Shown piece by piece: positions 20,074-25,646 of a stretch of DNA of 25,646 nucleotides. Position 1 is the first letter of the stretch. Each line of letters opens with the position of its first letter. The notes under the pieces are model-generated. The model saw nothing but the letters and a program-made list of their open reading frames with translations, ran no database searches and was not told the DNA's origin. Position numbers and translations under genes: made by a program. Source of the stretch: Entamoeba histolytica HM-1:IMSS (Eukaryota; Evosea; Mastigamoebida; Endamoebidae); assembly GCF_000208925.1 (NCBI RefSeq), contig NW_001915069.1:3346-28991 (forward strand), given 5' to 3'.

Positions 20074-21162
20074 ATGATCACATTTGTATTATTTATTGTA
20101 CTTGCTACTTCAACTGAGACTTTTCTCAGTAAAGGACAAAGTATTAAAGAAAGTAGAAACATTCAGATGTATTCAAATAAACATAAAAGACTGTATAATG
20201 TATATAATGTACATTTAAAGGGAGAAGCTATTCATGAAGTTTCAGATATAAGACAGGAGAATGGACAACATTCTCAGAAACAGACTGTTGAAAAAGAGCA
20301 AGAACAACAAGACTTAACACACAAAACACAAGATCAAGATCAAAAATCAAGGAGTGAAGCAGTAACACAACCAACAGCAAAAGATCAACCAGTACAATCA
20401 TTACCTGTTTCATCAACAGGTGTAACAGATTCAACAAAATCAGTAAGTGGATCAAGCACAGTAAATACACCAACAGATTCTCCAGTTAAAACAACAACAA
20501 ATCCAAGTAAAGACAACACTGCAGAAAGTACAGAAGGACAACAAGAAAGTGAAGGATTAGGATCAGATACAAAAACAAGTACACAACAAAAAGTACCAAA
20601 TACTTCACCAAGTGGAATAAATATACCAAATGAACAAAATCCACAGGGTCAAACAGAACTAAGTGGAACAGGTGTAAAAAATGAACAAAACCCAGAAGGA
20701 CAATCAGGAACAAATGAACAAAATTCAAAAGGACAGTCAGGAATAACAAATGAACAAAATCCACAGGGTCAATCCGAACAAAAAGGAGCAAAAACACCAT
20801 CAACAAATGGAAAACAAGAAACTGAGCAGACAAATAAACAAGGAAAAGAAAAAGAACAAGAAACAAGTGGAACAAATGATGGACAACATGATACAACAAA
20901 AGAAAAAGATGATAACGGAACAAATGAAAGTGATGAAAACAACAAACCTAAAACTCCAAATGGGCAAGAAGAAGGAAAAAATACAACAGACAATAAAACT
21001 CCAAATACTCCAACAAATAAACCAGAGTCTAAATCTGAAAATAAAAACGATGATAAAACAAATAATAGTGAAGATGAAGATTCAAATAGTAATAAAAACA
21101 TCGATGGAGCATCATGTATGTTTATTATTCTTGGTGTTATCATCACCCTTTTATTCTTCTAA
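20074..21162 (+). CDS. secreted repeat-bearing surface protein, probably GPI-anchored
   Basis: A 362-residue protein; family not recognised. The N-terminus MITFVLFIVLATSTETF is a signal peptide with cleavage expected near residues 13-17. The body is extremely hydrophilic and low-complexity, rich in Q, T, N, S, K, E and G, with four degenerate NEQNPQGQ-type repeats at residues 186-233. The C-terminus has small residues (DGASC) followed by a hydrophobic tail, MFIILGVIITLLFF, with no basic stop-transfer: the pattern of a GPI-anchor signal. Several N-x-S/T sites (such as NGT, NES, NNS) and many S/T residues would allow glycosylation. The overall plan resembles known Entamoeba surface antigens such as the serine-rich protein, but the repeat unit differs and I do not claim homology. 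An in-frame ATG at 20050 would add eight residues (MNWRWLHS); the promoter evidence favours 20074. Single exon. Confidence 0.8.
   Translation: MITFVLFIVLATSTETFLSKGQSIKESRNIQMYSNKHKRLYNVYNVHLKGEAIHEVSDIRQENGQHSQKQTVEKEQEQQDLTHKTQDQDQKSRSEAVTQPTAKDQPVQSLPVSSTGVTDSTKSVSGSSTVNTPTDSPVKTTTNPSKDNTAESTEGQQESEGLGSDTKTSTQQKVPNTSPSGINIPNEQNPQGQTELSGTGVKNEQNPEGQSGTNEQNSKGQSGITNEQNPQGQSEQKGAKTPSTNGKQETEQTNKQGKEKEQETSGTNDGQHDTTKEKDDNGTNESDENNKPKTPNGQEEGKNTTDNKTPNTPTNKPESKSENKNDDKTNNSEDEDSNSNKNIDGASCMFIILGVIITLLFF
20629..20772 (+). repeat. coding tandem repeat NEQNPQGQ (4 copies)
   Basis: Four units encode NEQNPQGQ, NEQNPEGQ, NEQNSKGQ and NEQNPQGQ, separated by variable linkers such as TELSGTGVK, SGT and SGIT. 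The first and last units are identical over 24 bp and start exactly 120 bp apart (20629 and 20749), which suggests recent duplication or gene conversion. Units keep frame, so copy-number change would leave the protein intact. Confidence 0.85.
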
Positions 21163-21611
21163 TTGAACATTTTGTTTTTATTTCTATTTATCAACAATAT
21201 ATAATAATTGCTATATTTTTAATATTATCATTATCATTTATTATTTTCAATAATTATCAATTAAAATGATATAATAACTATTAATTGTTACTTTCTTACT
21301 TTCATATTTTATTATACTTGTTTTGAGTTATTATTATATTCTTGATTTATTTGTTATTATGTACTATATTTTATTATCTTTCTTTTCTCTTATTCTATAT
21401 TATTTCTTCATTTTCTGATTTATTCTTTTTATTTATCTACTTTATTATTAAAACACATTTTTATAATATATTTTTCTATATTTATTTTAATCATTCATTG
21501 TTTGATTGTTATCATTTATTACGTTTGTTTTTTTTCATCGTTATTATTATGTGTTAAATTTTAATCATTAATTACTTGAGGATTGTTGATTAATGAAATT
21601 GTACATACAAT
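21163..21611. other. T-rich spacer and 3' end of the surface-protein gene
   Basis: Unlike the other spacers this one is T-rich on the plus strand. The first bases after the stop (tttgtttttatttc at 21171-21184) form a T-rich tract suitable for 3' processing. The open frame at 21342-21557 encodes only F/L/I/Y-rich sequence and has no support as a gene. Confidence 0.5.
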
Positions 21612-21889
21612 TAATTAGGCAACGAAAAAAAGCAAATAATTGAAAAAGAAGAGAAAGAAAGATATAAAAGAATAAAGTAAAGTAAGAAGTAGAAGTAGAT
21701 GAAGAAAGAATAAAAAAAGAAAGTAGAATAAAGAATATAAAAAGTAATAAATCAAAAAGAGATAATAAATCACAAAGAGGTAATAAAATAAGAAAAGAAA
21801 GAAGAAATAAATTATTTATTTTTAATGTAAAAATTAGAAATATTCAATAAAAGTGTCTAATTTAAAGATGTAAAATGATTAACAATATT
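21612..21889 (+). repeat. left arm of a large imperfect inverted repeat
   Basis: About 278 bp whose reverse complement is recognisable at 22665-22930. Matching blocks include aggcaacgaaaaaaagcaa at the outer end (21617-21635, one A longer than the other arm), then an A/G-rich section with short indels, and at the inner end aaaaattagaaat, gtgtctaattt and aaatgattaacaatatt (ending at 21889). The arm is strongly purine-rich on the plus strand. Confidence 0.85.
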
Positions 21890-21981
21890 TTATTAATGAA
21901 AAATATTTTACTCTTTTTTATGTTTATTATTTATATGTATAACTTCATCATGATGTTTATTATATATTCAATCATATGTGT

Positions 21982-21998
21982 TATGTTATTATAACATA
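21982..21998. repeat. short perfect palindrome in the element centre
   Basis: tatgttat and ataacata flank a single T, giving an 8-bp perfect inverted repeat. Nearby, at about 21944-21953, catcatgatg is a 10-bp self-complementary sequence. Both are short and AT-rich, so chance is possible. Confidence 0.4.
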
Positions 21999-22587
21999 TA
22001 ATAAGTAATAAAATATAAATGAAAATGATATGAATATATGATATAGAATATAAAACAAAAGAATAATAAGAATAAATGATAAATAAAACGAGAAATGATA
22101 ATCAATGATATAATAATAAAATCAAAATATAAAAGATAAAATTGATATTAATATAAATCAAAATCGAATAAATATAAATTGAAAATAGATATAAATGATA
22201 ATAATATAAAAATGATAAAGATGAATAAACAAATACATCTAAATAGAAAAGAATAACAATAAGAAAATCTAAAGAATATAAACATAAAAAACATAAAATA
22301 AGAATAATATAATAATATATAGATAATAAGAAGAATACAATGATATAAATAATATAAACAGAGAAATAAATATAAAAATACGATAGATAAATAACATATA
22401 AATAAAAGAATAAATATATAAAAATAAATATGAATAATCAAATCATCTATTTCATTAATATTTCATACAAAATGAATACAATTGATAATAAAATATAAAC
22501 ATAAATATATATATTCTGTATTTATCATACTTTTTATTTTTTTTATTTTTTTTAGGAGCAAAATATAATAAAGTGGAAAATTCTATG

Positions 22588-22650
22588 GATGCAAATTATT
22601 TTGCATCTTTTTTCTTTTTTGCAAATTATTTAGATGCATTTTTTCTTTGC
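22588..22650. repeat. two 30-bp tandem repeats and a perfect hairpin beside the right arm
   Basis: Units 22591-22620 and 22621-22650 both begin gcaaattattt, contain gcat, and end in a ttttttcttt-like run. The first overlaps a perfect 8-bp hairpin gatgcaaa/tttgcatc with a 4-nt loop (22588-22595 with 22600-22607). They lie just inside the right arm of the long inverted-repeat element, with no counterpart inside the left arm. Confidence 0.7.
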
Positions 22651-22664
22651 TAATTTTCGTACCC

Positions 22665-22930
22665 AATATTGTTAATCATTTTACATAATTAAATTAGACA
22701 CTTTTATTTCATATTTCTAATTTTTACAATAAAAATACACTTTTTATTTCTTCTTTTCTTCTTTTATCATCTCTTTTGTTTTATTACACTTTATCTTCTT
22801 TCTTTTTATATTCTCTCCTTTCTACTTTTATTCTTTCTTCATCTTCATCTACTTTTTACTTTCTTTTTATTCTTTTATATCATTCATTCTCTTCTTTTTC
22901 AATTATTTGCTTTTTTCGTTGCCTTATTTG
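22665..22930 (-). repeat. right arm of the large imperfect inverted repeat
   Basis: Pyrimidine-rich counterpart of the left arm. Inner end aatattgttaatcattt (22665-22681), then aaattagacac and atttctaatttttac, then a long C/T-rich stretch, and outer end ttgcttttttcgttgcct (22907-22924). When reverse-complemented it follows the left arm along its whole length with small substitutions and indels. Confidence 0.85.
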
Positions 22931-23213
22931 ACTAGTTATACTTTTAGTATTATTTGAGTCTTTCCATTCATTTTCTTATCTCTTGGTTATTTTTCTTATT
23001 TCTCATATCATTTGTTAAGTGTGATTAAAATGTCGTTAAGTAATTATTACTGTTCATTATGTAATGTTTATTTGGTATTGTATTTTTAGAGAATTAATAT
23101 AAATGTTATTTAAATGAAAAGAAAGAATAATGTTATAAATAACAAAAGAACACGTGGAAATGATAAAGCAATGAGTAAATGAGTAGTAGAAAGAATGAAA
23201 GATTGGCACAAAC

Positions 23214-23260
23214 AATGAACCACGTAAACATGATAGAAATGGAGAGAATGATATATAAAG
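23214..23260 (+). promoter_or_regulatory. probable core promoter of Hsp70
   Basis: atatataaag at 23251-23260 matches eight of ten bases of GTATTTAAA(G/C) and ends 26 bp before the ATG, a normal distance for Entamoeba. aatgaacc at 23214-23221 matches seven of eight bases of the GAAC element. A palindromic cacgtg lies further upstream at 23151-23156 and a related cacgta at 23221-23226. No canonical heat-shock element (alternating nGAAn/nTTCn) was found between 22930 and 23286. Confidence 0.5.
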
Positions 23261-23286
23261 GAAGTCTGAAGTAAAGAAGTCATTAA

Positions 23287-25200
23287 ATGAGTAAATACAC
23301 AGGATTAGGTATTGGAATAGATTTAGGTACAACATATTCATGTGTTGGTATTTGGCAAAATGATCGAGTAGAAATTATAGCAAATGACCAAGGAAATAGA
23401 ACGACACCATCATATGTTGCATTTACTGATACAGAAAGACTTATTGGGGATGCAGCAAAGAATCAAATTGGAATGAATGTTAAAAATACGGTATTTGATG
23501 CAAAACGAATGATAGGAAGAAGATTTAGCGATCCAACTATTCAAAATGATATGAAACATTGGTCATTTGAAGTAGTTGATGATGGACATGATAAACCACT
23601 AATTGAAGTAGAATATAAAGGAGAAGTTAAAAGATTTACACCAGAAGAAATTTCATCAATGGTATTAAGTAAAATGAAAGAAACGGCAGAAACATTTGTT
23701 GGAAAAGAAATAAAGAATGCAGTTATTACATGTCCAGCATATTTCAATGATTCTCAAAGACAAGCTACTAAAGATGCAGGAACAATTGCAGGAATGAATG
23801 TGATGAGAATTATTAATGAACCTACGGCAGCAGCTATTGCATATGGACTTGATAAAAAAAGTTCAGGAGAGAAGAAAGTATTGATATTTGATCTTGGAGG
23901 AGGAACATTTGATGTATCAGTTCTTGCAATTGAAGAAGGAGTGTTTGAAGTTAAAGCAACTAATGGAGATACACATCTTGGAGGAGAAGATTTTGATAAT
24001 CGACTTGTTAAATATTTTATTGGTGAAATTGAAAGAAAATATAAGAAAGATATTAGTGGGAATGCACGAGCTGTTAGAAGATTAAGAACGGCATGTGAAA
24101 GAGCAAAAAGAACATTATCAAGTGCAAGTGTTGCTAATATTGAAGTTGATCAATTATATGAAGGAATTGATTTTTATACATCTATTACACGAGCTAGATT
24201 TGAAGAAATCAACATTGATTTATTTAAATCAACTATTGTACCAGTTTCAAGAGTATTAGAAGATGCTAAAATAGATAAAAGTAGTATTGATGAAGTAGTA
24301 TTGATAGGAGGAAGTACAAGAATTCCAAAAGTCGTTGAGATATTAAAAGAATTTTTCAATGGGAAAGAACCAAATAAAAGTATTAATCCAGATGAAGCAG
24401 TTGCGTATGGAGCAGCAGTACAAGCAGCTATATTAACAGGAACCGGAGGGAAAGCAACAGAAGATGTGTTATTACTTGATGTTGCACCACTTACACTTGG
24501 AATAGAAACAGCAGGAGGAGTTATGACAGCATTAATTCCTAGAAATTCAACAATTCCAGCAAAGAAATCCGAAATATTTTCTACATATGCAGATAATCAA
24601 GCAGAAGTATTAATTCAAGTATTTGAAGGAGAAGCATCAATGACAAAACATTGTAATTTACTTGGAAGATTTGAGTTAACAGGAATAGCACCAGCACCAC
24701 GAGGAGTACCACAAATCGAAGTTACATTTGACATTGATGCAAATGGAATATTAAATGTAACAGCAGAAGATAAAAGTAGTGGAAAGAAGAATAAAATTAC
24801 TATTACAAATGACAAAGGAAGATTAAGTAAAGAAGATATTGATAAAATGATAAGAGAAGCAGAGAAATATAAAGCAGAAGATGAAGAGAATAAGGCACGA
24901 ATTGAAGCAAAGAATCAAATAGAAAATATGTGTTATTCAATGAAGAATAGTATTAAAGAAATGGGAGATAAAATAAGTGAAGAAGATAAGAAGAAAGCAG
25001 AAGAAATAATAGAAAAGAATTTAAAATGGGTTGATAACAATCAAAATGGAAGTAAAGAAGAATATGAGAAGAAAAAGGAAGAAGTTGAAAAAGAAATTGG
25101 AGAGATTTATTCAAAAATAACTCAAGGAGGAAGAGGATTTACAGGAACTAGAAACACGGAAAAAGAAAATAAAGGACCAAGGATTGAAGAAGTTGATTAA
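23287..25200 (+). CDS. cytosolic 70-kDa heat shock protein (Hsp70/DnaK family)
   Basis: A 637-residue ATP-dependent chaperone that binds and releases unfolded polypeptides with J-domain and nucleotide-exchange partners. All three family signatures are present: IDLGTTYS at 11-18, the phosphate-binding [11 protein letters not shown] at about 201-211, and [13 protein letters not shown] at 337-349. [13 protein letters not shown] lies near 178-190. The interdomain linker [13 protein letters not shown] is at 393-405, followed by the beta-sandwich substrate-binding domain and a charged helical lid. The last four residues are EEVD, the cytosolic/nuclear Hsp70 tail that binds TPR co-chaperones; there is no signal peptide, organellar presequence or KDEL. 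The C-terminal tail is short and lacks the GGMP-like repeats of many protist cytosolic Hsp70s. The ATG at 23287 is the first in frame and lies at a suitable distance from the TATA-like element. Single exon. Confidence 0.97.
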   Translation: MSKYTGLGIGIDLGTTYSCVGIWQNDRVEIIANDQGNRTTPSYVAFTDTERLIGDAAKNQIGMNVKNTVFDAKRMIGRRFSDPTIQNDMKHWSFEVVDDGHDKPLIEVEYKGEVKRFTPEEISSMVLSKMKETAETFVGKEIKNAVITCPAYFNDSQRQATKDAGTIAGMNVMRIINEPTAAAIAYGLDKKSSGEKKVLIFDLGGGTFDVSVLAIEEGVFEVKATNGDTHLGGEDFDNRLVKYFIGEIERKYKKDISGNARAVRRLRTACERAKRTLSSASVANIEVDQLYEGIDFYTSITRARFEEINIDLFKSTIVPVSRVLEDAKIDKSSIDEVVLIGGSTRIPKVVEILKEFFNGKEPNKSINPDEAVAYGAAVQAAILTGTGGKATEDVLLLDVAPLTLGIETAGGVMTALIPRNSTIPAKKSEIFSTYADNQAEVLIQVFEGEASMTKHCNLLGRFELTGIAPAPRGVPQIEVTFDIDANGILNVTAEDKSSGKKNKITITNDKGRLSKEDIDKMIREAEKYKAEDEENKARIEAKNQIENMCYSMKNSIKEMGDKISEEDKKKAEEIIEKNLKWVDNNQNGSKEEYEKKKEEVEKEIGEIYSKITQGGRGFTGTRNTEKENKGPRIEEVD

Positions 25201-25646
25201 ATAAAGAAGAAAAGAATATGTACAAATAATAAGAAAAGTAATTAATTAAAATCATTTGGTTAATAAATAAAATAATAAAAAATATAATAAAGAATAATAA
25301 AATAAAAGTATTTTAATTAAAATAATTTGTTAAATTCATTAATACTCATTTGTTAAATTTTCATTTATAACAATAATGAATATTCAAATTGTTATGTTAA
25401 CTTAATGAATCATCAAATGATAATATTCAATAATGAATAGAATATATATGAATATGATATAATTGTAATACATTTAATTTTATTTAAATGTATTAATAAA
25501 ATCATTCATTAATTGAAAATAGTAAGACAGTAATAAGTTTATTAACAATATTAATTGTATAATAAAGATATTAAAAATATATTAAATGTATATATTAGAT
25601 TAATGAATAATAATTAAATAATTAAATACTTTAGAAATATTAATGA
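25201..25646. other. AT-rich sequence downstream of Hsp70
   Basis: No gene is seen to the window end. The sequence just after the stop is A-rich (aataagaaaagtaattaatt), and the closing 300 bp are simple AT sequence with several short imperfect palindromes such as aattttatttaaat-like runs. No clear T-rich 3' processing tract is next to the stop, unlike in the other genes. Confidence 0.5.

Larger units (their letters stand above)
21612..22930. mobile_element. long inverted-repeat element (non-autonomous DNA transposon or fold-back element)
   Basis: Two arms of about 270 bp in inverted orientation enclose about 775 bp with no supported gene. Long terminal inverted repeats without a transposase fit a non-autonomous DNA transposon (Mutator-like elements often have TIRs this long) or a fold-back element. 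Entamoeba genomes also contain poorly understood repeats (ERE families) that could be the source. No clear target-site duplication is visible outside the arms. The central minus-strand frame 22148-22441 is I/F/Y/L-rich low complexity. An alternative is two unrelated insertions of the same repeat in opposite orientation. The element lies about 360 bp upstream of the Hsp70 start. Confidence 0.6.

Noticed and set aside
22148..22441. 97-aa minus-strand frame in the centre of the inverted-repeat element as a possible transposase remnant
   Set aside because: No DDE/DDD-type or zinc-finger motif; low-complexity I/F/Y/L composition.
1..25646. CRISPR arrays, bacterial-type operons, phage modules
   Set aside because: No regularly spaced repeats with unique spacers and no prokaryotic gene organisation; all intact genes are eukaryotic single-exon genes.

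Overview
This window looks like chromosomal DNA of a very AT-rich protist, and Entamoeba is by far the best fit (E. histolytica/dispar group or a close relative; I cannot fix the species by eye). The reasons are as follows. Four large intronless genes sit in spacers made almost entirely of A and T. A decayed non-LTR retrotransposon has the reverse transcriptase plus PD-X12-14-D endonuclease layout of the Entamoeba LINEs. Two genes have core-promoter motifs resembling the Entamoeba set (TATA-like GTATTTAAAG/C, GAAC element AATGAACT, Inr-like sequence) directly next to the start codon.

Layout. 1-740 is featureless AT-rich spacer. 740-3970 holds an (AAT)17 microsatellite and a degenerate LINE whose reading frame is broken by several stops and frameshifts and whose reverse transcriptase active site reads YMDE instead of YxDD. 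4227-10976 encodes a full-length Piezo mechanosensitive channel (2249 aa). 10977-12972 is spacer. 12973-13635 is a 619-bp insertion bounded by a perfect 22-bp direct repeat; it holds a run of hairpins, a degenerate tandem repeat and an interlocked A-B-A'-B' pair of inverted repeats, and I read it as a SINE-type element. 13768-15714 encodes a long-chain fatty acid CoA ligase. 15715-20037 is 4.3 kb of spacer with no gene that I can support. 20074-21162 encodes a secreted, repeat-bearing, hydrophilic, probably GPI-anchored surface protein. 21612-22930 is a large imperfect inverted repeat (arms about 270 bp, centre about 775 bp) that resembles a non-autonomous DNA transposon or fold-back element. 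23287-25200 encodes a cytosolic Hsp70 ending in EEVD.

All four intact genes are on the plus strand, each with its own spacer, and nothing suggests an operon or a shared pathway: a mechanosensitive cation channel, fatty acid activation, a surface protein and a general chaperone. The accessory interest lies in the repeats between them: the SINE-like insertion about 130 bp upstream of the CoA ligase start, the long inverted repeat between the surface-protein gene and Hsp70, and the LINE relic upstream of Piezo. The most useful annotation correction is the start of the surface-protein gene. A TATA-like element and an exact GAAC element lie over the first in-frame ATG (20050), which points to the second ATG (20074) as the real start.
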